The notes under the pieces: model-generated
The model's input: only the letters and a program-made list of their open reading frames with translations
Databases searched by the model: none
What the model was told of the DNA's origin: nothing
Shown: positions 28,046-37,075 of the stretch, in pieces
Layout: every line of letters begins with the position of its first letter
Numbering within the stretch: the first letter of the stretch is position 1
Program-made: the position numbers and the translations under genes
Assembly (NCBI RefSeq): GCF_003994415.1
Contig: NZ_CP034689.1
Span: 5,022,001-5,086,000, forward strand
Length of the DNA stretch: 64,000 bases
From: Achromobacter spanius
GTDB lineage: Bacteria > Pseudomonadota > Gammaproteobacteria > Burkholderiales > Burkholderiaceae_B
Direction: 5' to 3'

Positions 28046-28069
28046 CCCCGGCTCGGGTCGGAACCGGGG
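28046..28069 (-). terminator. hairpin downstream of NCS2 permease gene
   Basis: CCCCGG (28046-28051) pairs with CCGGGG (28064-28069); on the minus strand it is followed by TTTTGTTTTGG. It lies about 230 bases past the permease stop and 130 before greA, in the 386-base gap 27915-28300 that holds no gene. It probably ends permease transcripts and isolates greA. Confidence 0.65.
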
Positions 28070-28300
28070 CAATCAAAGTCATATTGTGGGCAAAGTCCCT
28101 CGGAATTGCAAGCCACCGCGGAAAACGTGCTTTTGCACGCATTTCGCTGCTGTAACCCGCGAAAACCGGCTATTTCCTCAAGAATTTTCAACCACGACGA
28201 CCGCCTCGGGCAAGGGCCCGCCGCCGCGCGTTGCTGAAAAGATACTTTTCAATAGTATTTTGTCATTTTGCCCGGTGGCGCATGCCAAAGCCGCCCATTT

Positions 28301-29623
28301 TTATGCCGAAACAGGCTTCCTGCGGCGCAGCAAGGCATACAAGATAATGGCCCCGAACGTAGCCGTACCAATGCCGCCCAGCATGAAGTCGCCGATCTTG
28401 ATGGTGAAGTCGCCCGCCCCCATCACCAAGGTGACTGCGGCCACGATCAGGTTGCGGTTGTCGCTGAAGTCGACCTGGTTGACCACCCAGATCCGAGCGC
28501 CCGCAATGGCGATCAAACCGAACACCACCACCGACATGCCGCCCAGCACCGGCCCGGGAATCGTCTGGATCAGCGCGCCGAACTTGGGCGAAAAGCCCAA
28601 CACGATGGCGATCAGCGCGGCCACCACGAAGACCAGCGTGGAATAGATGCGCGTCACGGCCATCACGCCGATGTTCTCGGCGTAGGTGGTAACGCCCGTG
28701 CCGCCCACCGCGCCCGACACCATGGTCGCCACGCCGTCGCCAACAAAGGCGCGACCCAGGTAGCGGTCCAGGTCACGGCCCGTCATGGCGCTGACCGCCT
28801 TCACGTGGCCCAGGTTTTCCGCGACCAGGATGATGGCGACCGGCACGATCAAGCCCATGGCTTCGGCCTTGAAGACGGGTGCCGCGAAATGCGGCAGGCC
28901 GATCCAGGCGGCGGTGGCCACGCCCGAAAAATCGATGGGCTTGCCCAGCCCCATGCCATTGGCCAGCACCGCGTACACCACGCAGGCCAGGATCAGGCCG
29001 ACCAGGATCAGCAGGCGTTGGACCATGCCTTTCGTGTAGACGGCGATGCCGCCGACGCAGACGATCGTGACCAGCGCCATGAAGGTGTCGAAGCCCGACG
29101 CGCCCATGGCGCCCTTGGCCGCGATGGGCGCCAGGTTCAGGCCGATGACCGCCACCACCGCGCCCGTAACGACCGGCGGCATCAGCGCGTCGATCCAGTT
29201 GGCGCCGCTGCCCGACCGGGCGTTGGCAATCCACACGATCACGCCGATCAAGGTGTAGGCCAGGCCGCAGGCGATGATGGCGCCCAGCGCCACGCCGATA
29301 TTGGCGTTTGCCCCGCCCCCCGCGTAGCCGGTCACCGCGATCACGCCGCCAATGAAGGCGAAGCTGGACCCCAGGTAGCTGGGCACCCGGCCGCCGACGA
29401 ACAGGAAGAAGATCAATGTGCCGATACCGGACATGAGGATCGCCACGTTGGGATCGAAGCCCATCAGCAGCGGCGCCAGCACCGTCGAGCCGAACATGGC
29501 GACCACGTGTTGCGCGCCCATGGCCACGTTCTTGGGCCAGGACAGCCTTTCATCAGGCGCGATGATGACGCCGGGTTCGGCATCGTCCGCCAGGCGCCAA
29601 CGCGGAAAGTACGAATTCGACAT
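28301..29623 (-). CDS. NCS2-family uracil/pyrimidine permease (UraA/RutG-like)
   Basis: A 440-residue inner-membrane nucleobase:proton symporter with about 14 helices. The N-terminal L-S-W-P-K-N-V-A-M-G-A-Q-H-V motif, the substrate-side V-A-E-N-L-G-H-V and G-G-T-G-V-T-T-Y-A-E-N-I-G-V-M-A motifs are NCS2 hallmarks; the Glu in A-E-N-L-G-H contacts the base in UraA. Start at 29623 is chosen by homology; an upstream frame to 29689 adds a non-typical leader. Pyrimidine substrate is favoured by resemblance and by the carAB genes on the same strand. Confidence 0.9.
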   Translation of the reverse strand: MSNSYFPRWRLADDAEPGVIIAPDERLSWPKNVAMGAQHVVAMFGSTVLAPLLMGFDPNVAILMSGIGTLIFFLFVGGRVPSYLGSSFAFIGGVIAVTGYAGGGANANIGVALGAIIACGLAYTLIGVIVWIANARSGSGANWIDALMPPVVTGAVVAVIGLNLAPIAAKGAMGASGFDTFMALVTIVCVGGIAVYTKGMVQRLLILVGLILACVVYAVLANGMGLGKPIDFSGVATAAWIGLPHFAAPVFKAEAMGLIVPVAIILVAENLGHVKAVSAMTGRDLDRYLGRAFVGDGVATMVSGAVGGTGVTTYAENIGVMAVTRIYSTLVFVVAALIAIVLGFSPKFGALIQTIPGPVLGGMSVVVFGLIAIAGARIWVVNQVDFSDNRNLIVAAVTLVMGAGDFTIKIGDFMLGGIGTATFGAIILYALLRRRKPVSA

Positions 29624-29780
29624 AAATATCCCAAATAAGGGGTTGGGTGAGCGGGCGCCAGTGTAAAGGGGGCTGCGAAGAGGCGGCAACGTTTAAGTAT
29701 GGCTAGCGCCGTGCCGTACTTAGGGAAACCCCGGAAATCCAAGGGGACCCCCGAAGTACCACTCGGCAGCAGGAGACATC

Positions 29781-30203
29781 ATGGCTATCAATTCCATCGG
29801 CGGCACATCCCGAATCGGCAGCTTGGCCGAACTGTGGGCGCAGAAGATTCAGGCCAACAAAGAAGCGAAGGAATCCGCCGGTGCGGAGGCGACGACCGTT
29901 GCACCCGACGGCAAGATCCGCGTCAACAACGCCGGGGCGATGGGCATTGGCGGCGCCAAGGCCACTGAAGAGACCGACAACGACGACGAGTTCACCCGCC
30001 AGATCAAAATGCTGCAAAAGCAGCTCAAGCGCATCATGGACCAGATTGCCAAGGTGCAGGCCAGCGGCATGTCGGACGAGATGAAGGCGCAGCAGTTGCA
30101 GTCGCTGAACGCCCAGGCCATGCAGATTCAAGGCCAGATCCAGCAGGTATTGATCCAGCAGGCCAAGGCGGCCATGGCCAACGGCGTGTCCGCCACGGCA
30201 TAA
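29781..30203 (+). CDS. FlxA-like protein
   Basis: A 140-residue soluble protein whose C-terminal half is a Gln-rich coiled coil: R-Q-I-K-M-L-Q-K-Q-L-K-R-I followed by Q-Q-L-Q-S-L-N-A-Q-A and Q-Q-V-L-I-Q-Q. This matches the FlxA-like family (the E. coli member belongs to the flagellar regulon). The N-terminus is Gly/Ala-rich with no signal peptide. An AGGAGA ribosome site precedes ATG. No flagellar gene is nearby, so its role is unknown. Confidence 0.7.
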   Translation: MAINSIGGTSRIGSLAELWAQKIQANKEAKESAGAEATTVAPDGKIRVNNAGAMGIGGAKATEETDNDDEFTRQIKMLQKQLKRIMDQIAKVQASGMSDEMKAQQLQSLNAQAMQIQGQIQQVLIQQAKAAMANGVSATA

Positions 30204-30301
30204 GCGCCACAGCCCCGCCGGCCGGGCGCTGCCTTCAGGGCGCCCGCGCTGATGAGGCGCATCAAAATTTCTGATTGGACGCATAGCAGGCCTGACATTA
30301 C

Positions 30302-30332
30302 TGTCTCCAGACAAATTAAAACTACGGAGACA
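30302..30332 (+). promoter_or_regulatory. inverted repeat covering the ribosome site of the ABC importer
   Basis: TGTCTCC (30302-30308) is complementary to GGAGACA (30326-30332); the latter contains the GGAGA ribosome site of the binding-protein gene at 30337. The repeat could be an operator or a hairpin that hides the ribosome site. Confidence 0.45.
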
Positions 30333-30336
30333 AACC

Positions 30337-31662
30337 ATGCATGCAATGCGCACAGCCTTTGCAGGAGCCCTGCTGGCCGTTTGTTCGGCCCCTGCCCTGG
30401 CCGGCACCGTCACGGTGATCACGTCGTTCCCGAAAGACCTGACCCAGGCCTACAAGACCGCGTTCGAAAAGGCCAACCCCGGCATCACGCTGGAAATCCT
30501 GAACAAGAACACCGTGTCTGGCATTGCATACGTGCGTGAAACGCCTGCGGGCCAACGCCCCGAGGTCTTCTGGGCCAGCGCGCCCGACGCCTTCGAAGTG
30601 CTGGGCCGCGACAAGTTGCTGGCCAAGTCGTCTGACGTGGCGAACAAGAATGTGCCGGACAAGATCGGCAACTACCCCATCAACGACCCGTCCGGCATGT
30701 ACCTGGGCCAGGCGCTGGCGGGCTACGGCATCGTCTACAACACGCGCTATATTGCCGCGCACAAGCTTGCCGCACCGGTGGAATGGAAGGACCTGCTGTC
30801 GCCGAAGTGGTTCGGGCATGTCGGCATCACCTCGCCATCGCGTTCGGGAACGATGCACCTGACGGTGGAAACCATTTTGCAAGGCGAAGGCTGGGATGAC
30901 GGCTGGAACACCCTGCTGCGCATGTCGGGCAACGCCAGCGCCATTACTGAACGGTCTTTCGGCGTGCCCGACGGCGTGAACAACGGCCAGTTCGGCGCCG
31001 GCCCGGTCATCGACTTCTTTGGCCTGTCCAGCAAGTATTCCAAGTTCCCGGTGGAATTCGTCTACCCCTCCGAGACGGCCATCGTGCCGGCCAATATTGC
31101 GCTGATCGACGGCGCGAAGAACACCGAGGAAGGCAAGAAGTTCATTGCCTTCACGCTTAGCCAGGCTGGCCAGGAACTGCTGCTGCAACCCAAGATCTCG
31201 CGCCTGCCGGTGTTGCCGTACTCTGCCCTGGCCGGCAAGATTCCGGCGGGCTACCCGGACCCCGCCGAGATCGCCAAGCGCAGCAAGGTGCAGTTCAATG
31301 CCGACCTGTCGCAAAGCCGCTACTACGTTGTGCAATCGCTGTACGACCAGACCATCACATTCCGCCTGAAGGAATTGCAGGCTGCCACCAAGGCGATCTA
31401 CGACGCCGAGGCCAAGCTGGGCGACAAAGCCAATAGCGGGCGCGCCGCCGAGCTGCTGGGACAAGCGCGCAAGCTGGCGTGGGCGCCGCTTATCGATGGC
31501 AAGAAGGCCGCCGACCCGGCATTCCTGGCGGTCTTCGCGGGCAACAAGAAAGACGCCTCGGTGAACCAACAGATCACCCAGCTGGAAGGCGAGTGGAACG
31601 GCCGAGCACGGGCGAACTATGAAGAAGCCGTGAAGTTGGCCAAAGAGGCCGCGGCGCTCTAA
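30337..31662 (+). CDS. COG1840-type ABC transporter substrate-binding protein
   Basis: A 441-residue periplasmic binding protein with signal peptide (cleavage after A-L-A). The mature protein begins T-V-T-V-I-T-S-F-P and resembles the Fe(3+)/2-aminoethylphosphonate (AfuA/FbpA/PhnS-like) family: P-E-V-F-W-A-S-A-P-D, Y-G-I-V-Y-N-T and E-F-V-Y-P-S-E-T-A-I-V-P-A-N. It is some 100 residues longer than typical members, with an alpha-helical C-terminal extension (E-L-Q-A-A-T-K-A-I-Y) of unknown role. First gene of an importer operon. The ligand cannot be inferred safely. Confidence 0.88.
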   Translation: MHAMRTAFAGALLAVCSAPALAGTVTVITSFPKDLTQAYKTAFEKANPGITLEILNKNTVSGIAYVRETPAGQRPEVFWASAPDAFEVLGRDKLLAKSSDVANKNVPDKIGNYPINDPSGMYLGQALAGYGIVYNTRYIAAHKLAAPVEWKDLLSPKWFGHVGITSPSRSGTMHLTVETILQGEGWDDGWNTLLRMSGNASAITERSFGVPDGVNNGQFGAGPVIDFFGLSSKYSKFPVEFVYPSETAIVPANIALIDGAKNTEEGKKFIAFTLSQAGQELLLQPKISRLPVLPYSALAGKIPAGYPDPAEIAKRSKVQFNADLSQSRYYVVQSLYDQTITFRLKELQAATKAIYDAEAKLGDKANSGRAAELLGQARKLAWAPLIDGKKAADPAFLAVFAGNKKDASVNQQITQLEGEWNGRARANYEEAVKLAKEAAAL

Positions 31663-31748
31663 ACCACCCGTCGCAGCGCGCGCGCGGCGGCCAGAGCGGC
31701 TTGCCCCGCCGCGCGCGCAGCCCCCAGGCAACACATTCGGGAATCTCG

Positions 31749-33461
31749 ATGACTTCTTCGGGCCACTCACGACTGCCCGCCGGCCCCGTATTGACGGCGC
31801 TGCTGGTGTTCGGCTTTCTGCTGCTTTTTCTTGCCGTGCCCGTGGGCACGGTGTTCTACAGCGCCTTCGTGAACGCTGACGGCAGCTTCACGATGGGCCA
31901 CTTTGGCGCGTTCTTCAACCAGCCTTTGATGCAGGAAGCGTTCTTCAACAGCCTGTACGTGGCGGGCTGGTCTGCCCTGCTGGCGTCCCTGATCGCGGTG
32001 CCACTGGCGTACTTCACGGTGCGCTTCGATTTCCGGGGTGCGCTGATCATCCAGACGCTGGGCGTGCTGCCGCTGATCATGCCACCCTTCGTGGGCGCGG
32101 TGGCGATGCAGCTGATCTTCGGACGATCGGGCAGTGTCAACCTGCTGCTGAATGACTGGTTCGGCTTCACGATTCCATTCATGGAAGGCTTGAACGGCGT
32201 CATCTTCGTGGAAGCCCTGCATTACTTTCCGTTCATCCTGATGAACCTGGTGGTGGCGCTGCGCAACATCGACGGCGCCATGGAGGAAGCCGCGTTCAAC
32301 CTGGGCTCGCGCGGGTTCCGCCTGTTCCGTCGCGTGATTTTTCCGTTGGCCCTGCCCGGCTATGTGGCGGGCGCGTCGCTGGTGTTCGTGAAGGTGTTTG
32401 ACGACCTGGGCACGCCGCTGGTGCTGGGCACCACCAACATGCTGGCGCCGCAAGCGTACCTGCGCATTACGCAGGTGGGCCTGGAAGACCCGCTGGGCTA
32501 TGTGATCAGCGTGATCATGATCGCGTTTTCGATCCTGGCGTTGTGGCTGTCGGCGCGCGTGCTCAAGGGGCGTGATTATTCCACGCTGCAAAAGGGCGGC
32601 AATTCAATCCAGAAGCGCAAGCTGGGGCCGATGGAAAGCGTGTTGGCCTACGGCTGGATCATCCTGGTGCTGATGTTGGTGCTGTCGCCGCACATGGGCG
32701 TGCTGCTGCTGTCGCTAGCCAGCGTCTGGAGCTATGCGCCGTTACCCGATGGCTACACATTGGCGCATTATTCCGCGGTGTTTTCAGAATCGCAGGGCAT
32801 GATCGCCAACACGCTGCTGTATTGCGGGCTGGCGGCGGGCCTGGATGTCATCATCGGCACCGCCATCGCCTACCTGATGCTGCGCACCCGGCTGCCGGCG
32901 CGGCAGTGGCTGGACTTCATGGCATCGGCGGCGCTGGCGATTCCGGGCATCGTGCTGGCCATCGGCTTCTTGCGCACGTTTCGCGGGATCGAGCTTCCCG
33001 GAACCGGCACGCTGCTGACCTCGTCGTGGATCATCATCATGATTGCGTATTCGGTCAGGCGCTTGCCGTACGCGCTGCGATCCTGCGTGGCGTCCTTGCA
33101 GCAGATCAACGTATCGCTGGAGGAAGCCGCGCAATCGCTGGGTGCAACACGCATGAGCACGATCCGCCGCGTGGTGGTGCCGTTGATGGCGGGCGGCATG
33201 CTGGCGGGCTTCGTGACCAGCTTCGTGACGGCGGCGGTCGAGCTGTCGGCCACCATCATGCTGGTCACCAAGGACAGCCAGGCGCCCATGAGCTACGGCA
33301 TCTATCTGTATATGCAAAGCGCGGCGGGACGAGGGCCGGGAGCCGCTCTGGGCGTGCTGGCGGTGGCCGCGGTGGCTATCGGCACGTATGTATCGCACCT
33401 GCTGGTGGAGCGCGCGCAGTCGCGCCAGCGTCCGGCACGCACTGAAGGGGAATCCGCATGA
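31749..33461 (+). CDS. two-domain ABC transporter permease (FbpB-like)
   Basis: A 570-residue inner-membrane protein with two permease repeats, as in FbpB-type transporters: EAA-like loops occur at E-E-A-A-F-N-L-G-S-R-G and again at E-E-A-A-Q-S-L-G-A-T-R. About 12 membrane helices are visible. Start at 31749 (M-T-S-S-G-H-S) fits the N-terminal cytoplasmic segment. The stop overlaps the ATP-binding subunit start (ATGA at 33458-33461). Works with the proteins encoded on either side. Confidence 0.93.
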   Translation: MTSSGHSRLPAGPVLTALLVFGFLLLFLAVPVGTVFYSAFVNADGSFTMGHFGAFFNQPLMQEAFFNSLYVAGWSALLASLIAVPLAYFTVRFDFRGALIIQTLGVLPLIMPPFVGAVAMQLIFGRSGSVNLLLNDWFGFTIPFMEGLNGVIFVEALHYFPFILMNLVVALRNIDGAMEEAAFNLGSRGFRLFRRVIFPLALPGYVAGASLVFVKVFDDLGTPLVLGTTNMLAPQAYLRITQVGLEDPLGYVISVIMIAFSILALWLSARVLKGRDYSTLQKGGNSIQKRKLGPMESVLAYGWIILVLMLVLSPHMGVLLLSLASVWSYAPLPDGYTLAHYSAVFSESQGMIANTLLYCGLAAGLDVIIGTAIAYLMLRTRLPARQWLDFMASAALAIPGIVLAIGFLRTFRGIELPGTGTLLTSSWIIIMIAYSVRRLPYALRSCVASLQQINVSLEEAAQSLGATRMSTIRRVVVPLMAGGMLAGFVTSFVTAAVELSATIMLVTKDSQAPMSYGIYLYMQSAAGRGPGAALGVLAVAAVAIGTYVSHLLVERAQSRQRPARTEGESA

Positions 33462-34543
33462 AGAAAGTCAGCGTAGAGTGCCGCAACATCCGCCTGTCGT
33501 ATGGCACGACCGAAGTGCTGAAGGACGTGAACATCCACGTCGAGCCGGGGGAGTTCTTCGCGTTGCTGGGGCCGTCGGGTTCCGGCAAGTCGACGCTGCT
33601 GCGGCTGATTGCCGGTTTCAACCGGCACAGCGCGGGCCAGTTGCTGGTGGATGGCAAAGACATCAGCGGCACGCCGCCCTGGAACCGCAACATCGGCATG
33701 GTGTTCCAGAACTATGCGTTGTGGCCGCACATGTCGGTGTGGGACAACGTGGCGTTCGGGCTGGTTGAACGCAAGCTGCCCCGGGCCGAGATCCGAGCCA
33801 AGGTCGAAGCCGCGCTCGAACTGGTGGGGCTGTCGCAGTTTGGCAAGCGCCGGCCCAATCAGTTGTCGGGCGGCCAGCAGCAGCGGGTGGCCCTGGCCCG
33901 CACCATCGTCATCGAACCGCAGGTGTTGCTGCTGGATGAACCGCTGTCCAACCTGGACAAGAAGCTGCGCGTGCAGATGCGCCAGGACCTGCTCAGCCTG
34001 CAACGCCGGCTGGGCATCACCACCATCTTCGTCACGCATGACCAGGAAGAAGCCATGACCACGGCTGACCGCATGGCGGTACTGGACCATGGCGTGGTGC
34101 AGCAGATTGGCGCGCCCAGCACGCTGTTCGACTACCCCGTGAACCGCTTCGTGGCCAACTTTGTGGGCACGATGAACGTGCTGGAAGGCGATGTGCGCGA
34201 GCGCACCAGCGGCAGCGTCGTGCTGGCGGTGCCGGGCGTGGGCGACCTGCATCTGCCGCTGACGGCTGAAGCGCCCGCCGCCGGCCGCCTGGCGGCCAGC
34301 TTCCGGCCGCATACCGTGCAGATTGAAATGGCGGATGGCCTGGGCGATGCGCGCTATGTATGGCTGCCGGGCATTGTGGAAAGCAGCGAGTTCCTGGGCG
34401 AATTCACGCGCTATCAGGTGCTGATCGGTGAGCAGCGCCTGACGGCCGACCAGTCGCATTTGGCGGGGCTGTCGCCCTTCCCCGTCGGCGCGCCCGTATC
34501 CATTGGATTGGAGCCCACCCAGGTACGGCTGTTGGCGGCCTAA
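33458..34543 (+). CDS. ABC transporter ATP-binding protein (PotA/FbpC type)
   Basis: A 361-residue ATPase: Walker A G-P-S-G-S-G-K-S-T, Q-loop M-V-F-Q-N-Y-A-L-W-P-H, signature L-S-G-G-Q-Q-Q-R-V-A, Walker B V-L-L-L-D-E-P-L-S-N-L-D, H-loop F-V-T-H-D. A C-terminal TOBE-like domain (about residues 245-358) is present, common in the Fe(3+)/spermidine/phosphonate group. Four-base overlap with the permease. Confidence 0.94.
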   Translation: MKKVSVECRNIRLSYGTTEVLKDVNIHVEPGEFFALLGPSGSGKSTLLRLIAGFNRHSAGQLLVDGKDISGTPPWNRNIGMVFQNYALWPHMSVWDNVAFGLVERKLPRAEIRAKVEAALELVGLSQFGKRRPNQLSGGQQQRVALARTIVIEPQVLLLDEPLSNLDKKLRVQMRQDLLSLQRRLGITTIFVTHDQEEAMTTADRMAVLDHGVVQQIGAPSTLFDYPVNRFVANFVGTMNVLEGDVRERTSGSVVLAVPGVGDLHLPLTAEAPAAGRLAASFRPHTVQIEMADGLGDARYVWLPGIVESSEFLGEFTRYQVLIGEQRLTADQSHLAGLSPFPVGAPVSIGLEPTQVRLLAA

Positions 34544-34553
34544 ACTTGCCGCC

Positions 34554-35462
34554 ATGGAAATCTATCAGATCCGCGCGTTCGTCACGGTTGCCCGGCTGGG
34601 CAACCTGACCAAGGCGGCCGAAGCGCTGTCCTTGACCCAGCCCGCCGTGACCGCGCAGATCAAGGCGCTGGAACAAAGCCTGGGCGTGGCCTTGTTCGAC
34701 CGCAGCGGCGGCCGATTGGCGCTGGCCAAGGCGGGCGAGGTGCTGCTGCCCACGGCGGAAGCGTTGCTGGTGCTGGGCGCGCAGTTCAAGTCCGAAGCGC
34801 AGCAGTTGCAGGGCAGCCTGCATGGGGTCGTGGAACTGGGTGTGCCCAGCGAAAAGCCGGACTTCCTGCGCCTGGGCGAGCTGGCGTCGGCCGTCACGCA
34901 GCGCCTGCCGCTGGTGGAATTGAAGACCCAGACCTTGCCTACCGCCACGCTGGCCGAACAGGTCAGCACCGGGCGCCTGCCGGCCGCGCTAACCATCGCC
35001 GCCAACCCGCCGCGTGGTGTGTTGTGGCTGCCGTTGCGCAGCGTGCGCTATCGCATTGCCTTGCCGAAAGAACACGCCACGGCGCTCAAGCGCGGCGGCT
35101 GGCGCGAAGTAGCCCAGTTGCCGTGGCTGGATGGGCCGTCGGGCAGCCATACGCATCTGCTGTTGCGCGACATGTTCGAACGCCACGGCCTGGCGCCGCG
35201 CATTGCCATGCAGAACGATGATCAGGCCAACCTGGAGGCGCTGGTGCGCGCCGGCGCGGGCTGCGCGCTGTTGCGCGAAGAGACCGCGCTGGCGGGCGCC
35301 GCATCCAATGATTTCATCGTGTGGGGCCAGGCCCGTGCCGACGCCATGCTAGGCTTCATCCTGCCTTATGAGCGCGCTAGCGAGCCCGCGCTTGTCGCGC
35401 TAAGCTCGATCATCCATGCCATTTGGAAGCCCCGCCCGGTGATCGTGCCGGCCCCGCTTTGA
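34554..35462 (+). CDS. LysR-family transcriptional regulator
   Basis: A 302-residue LysR protein: the N-terminal M-E-I-Y-Q-I-R-A-F-V-T-V-A-R and H-T-H (L-T-K-A-A-E-A-L-S-L-T-Q-P-A-V-T) are textbook. Start at 34554, 10 bases after the importer ATPase stop, so it is the last gene of the importer operon and probably regulates it. Unlike most LysR genes it is co-directional rather than divergent. Confidence 0.92.
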   Translation: MEIYQIRAFVTVARLGNLTKAAEALSLTQPAVTAQIKALEQSLGVALFDRSGGRLALAKAGEVLLPTAEALLVLGAQFKSEAQQLQGSLHGVVELGVPSEKPDFLRLGELASAVTQRLPLVELKTQTLPTATLAEQVSTGRLPAALTIAANPPRGVLWLPLRSVRYRIALPKEHATALKRGGWREVAQLPWLDGPSGSHTHLLLRDMFERHGLAPRIAMQNDDQANLEALVRAGAGCALLREETALAGAASNDFIVWGQARADAMLGFILPYERASEPALVALSSIIHAIWKPRPVIVPAPL

Positions 35463-35510
35463 TTCCCAGGCTTTGCCTCACTTCCTGCCTTATTCCCCAC
35501 TACGACCGTA

Positions 35511-36155
35511 ATGACTGAAATCTGGTTCATCCGCCATGGCGAAACCGACTGGAACCGCCAGCGCCGCCTGCAAGGCTGGAAAGACATCCCCCTGAACGAA
35601 TTCGGCGTCAACCAGGCCAGCCTGCTTGCCGCGCGCCTGCGCGACGAGGCCCGCGAAACGCCCATCCACGCCATCTACAGCAGCGACCTGCAACGCGCGC
35701 ACGCCACGGCGGTGCCCGTGTCCGAACAACTGGGCTTGCGCGTGCGGGTAGAGCCCGGCATCCGCGAGCGCGGCTTCGGCGTGCTGGAAGGGCTGGACCA
35801 CGAACACATCGACGTGCAGGCGCCCGAAGCTGCCGCCGCCTGGAAAAGCCGCGACCCCTTGCGACCGCTGGATGGCGGCGAAACGCTGGGCCAGTTTCAG
35901 TCGCGGGTGATTTCCGCCGTGGACGACATCGCCAGCCGCCACGACGGCGAACGCATCCTGATGTTCACGCACGGCGGCGTGCTGGACATCATCTGGCGCC
36001 ATGCCTCGGGCGTACCGCTGAACGGCGCGCGCGATGCCGCGCTGCTGAACGTCAGCATCAACCGCGTCGGAGTACAGGGGCGTAAATGGGAAGTGCTGGA
36101 TTGGGGCGACGTGGGCCATGTGGCCGATGAGGTCGGCGACGACGTGGTGCCGTAA
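35511..36155 (+). CDS. histidine phosphatase family protein (GpmB-like)
   Basis: A 214-residue member of the phosphoglycerate-mutase-like superfamily. The phosphorylated histidine is in F-I-R-H-G-E-T-D-W-N (residue 9); the second catalytic histidine is in M-F-T-H-G-G-V; E-R-G-F-G-V-L-E-G is the acid motif. Such proteins include cofactor-dependent mutases and broad phosphatases; which one cannot be told. It ends at a strong bidirectional terminator. Confidence 0.92.
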   Translation: MTEIWFIRHGETDWNRQRRLQGWKDIPLNEFGVNQASLLAARLRDEARETPIHAIYSSDLQRAHATAVPVSEQLGLRVRVEPGIRERGFGVLEGLDHEHIDVQAPEAAAAWKSRDPLRPLDGGETLGQFQSRVISAVDDIASRHDGERILMFTHGGVLDIIWRHASGVPLNGARDAALLNVSINRVGVQGRKWEVLDWGDVGHVADEVGDDVVP

Positions 36156-36170
36156 CACGGCACCGCGTTC

Positions 36171-36199
36171 ACGGGCGGCAGGTTCATTTTGCCGCCCGT
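36171..36199. terminator. bidirectional terminator
   Basis: ACGGGCGGCA (36171-36180) pairs perfectly with TGCCGCCCGT (36190-36199) in the gap between the convergent phosphatase and SDR genes. T-rich flank is weak, but stem strength and position are clear. Confidence 0.75.
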
Positions 36200-36206
36200 T
36201 CGCGCA

Positions 36207-36971
36207 TCACCCTGCTTTGCGGGGCTTGCGCGGCGCGTTGCGCGCCAGCTTGTCATAGACCGCGTTGGGCAACAGGCGCATCAGCTTGGCCACCACGCCC
36301 ATCTGCCACGGGATCACCGTGTACGACGTGCCGCGCGCAATGGCCGCATGCGCGCGTGCTGCAAAGGCGTCCGCTTCCATCAGGAAGGGCATGGAATACG
36401 GATTCTTCGCCGTCATGGCGGTCTTGATGTAGCCCGGTGCGATGGTCGCCACCCGAATACCGTCAGCCTCCAGTTCCAGCCGCAGGCTTTCGCAGTAGGT
36501 CACCACGGCGGATTTGGATGCACTGTAGGCGCCCGCGCCCGGTAGTCCGCGCACGCCCGCCACGCTGGCAATGCCCACCAGGCGGCCCGATCCGGCGGCG
36601 CGCATGGCGCCCACGAAGGGTTCGAAGGTGGCCACGGTAGCCAGCAGATTGGTATCGACAATAGCTTTGAAGACGTCGTAGTCCTCACCGTGCTCGGTCA
36701 AGGTGCCGGCGCTGATGCCCGCGCTGGCAATGACGACATCCACCCTGCCCTGGCAGAACGCAATGAAATCGGCCGCCGCCGCATGCAGCGCGGCGCGGTC
36801 GCGCACGTCCACGGCGTAGCAACGATGGCTGCCCGGCAGGCTGTCGGCCAACTCGCGCAACGCGTCTTCGCGCCGGCCCAAGAGACCCAGCGTGGCGCCC
36901 GATGCGGCGTACTGCTGCGCCAGGGCGCGGCCCAGACCACTGCTGGCGCCGGTGATGAAGACTCTGTTCAT
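36207..36971 (-). CDS. short-chain dehydrogenase/reductase
   Basis: A 254-residue classical SDR. Cofactor motif T-G-A-S-S-G-L-G (residues 7-14), structural A-S-A-G-I-S near residue 88, catalytic Ser in G-I-A-S-V-A-G and Y-S-A-S-K. The C-terminus is extended and basic (A-R-N-A-P-R-K-P-R-K). NAD(P)-dependent oxidoreductase of unknown substrate; downstream of carB on the same strand but separated by a terminator. Confidence 0.92.
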   Translation of the reverse strand: MNRVFITGASSGLGRALAQQYAASGATLGLLGRREDALRELADSLPGSHRCYAVDVRDRAALHAAAADFIAFCQGRVDVVIASAGISAGTLTEHGEDYDVFKAIVDTNLLATVATFEPFVGAMRAAGSGRLVGIASVAGVRGLPGAGAYSASKSAVVTYCESLRLELEADGIRVATIAPGYIKTAMTAKNPYSMPFLMEADAFAARAHAAIARGTSYTVIPWQMGVVAKLMRLLPNAVYDKLARNAPRKPRKAG

Positions 36972-37010
36972 GGGTTCGTCTTAAGCGAGTAGGAAAGGCA
37001 GAAATGAAAA

Positions 37011-37035
37011 GGGCGACCCTGTTCAAGGGCCGCCC
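37011..37035 (-). terminator. carB terminator
   Basis: GGGCGACCCT (37011-37020) pairs imperfectly with AGGGCCGCCC (37026-37035), followed on the minus strand by TTTTCATTTC. It lies 41 bases after the carB stop. Confidence 0.7.
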
Positions 37036-37075
37036 CGGCATCCTACCTCAAGCCCGCGGGCTTGGCGCTGTCGCG

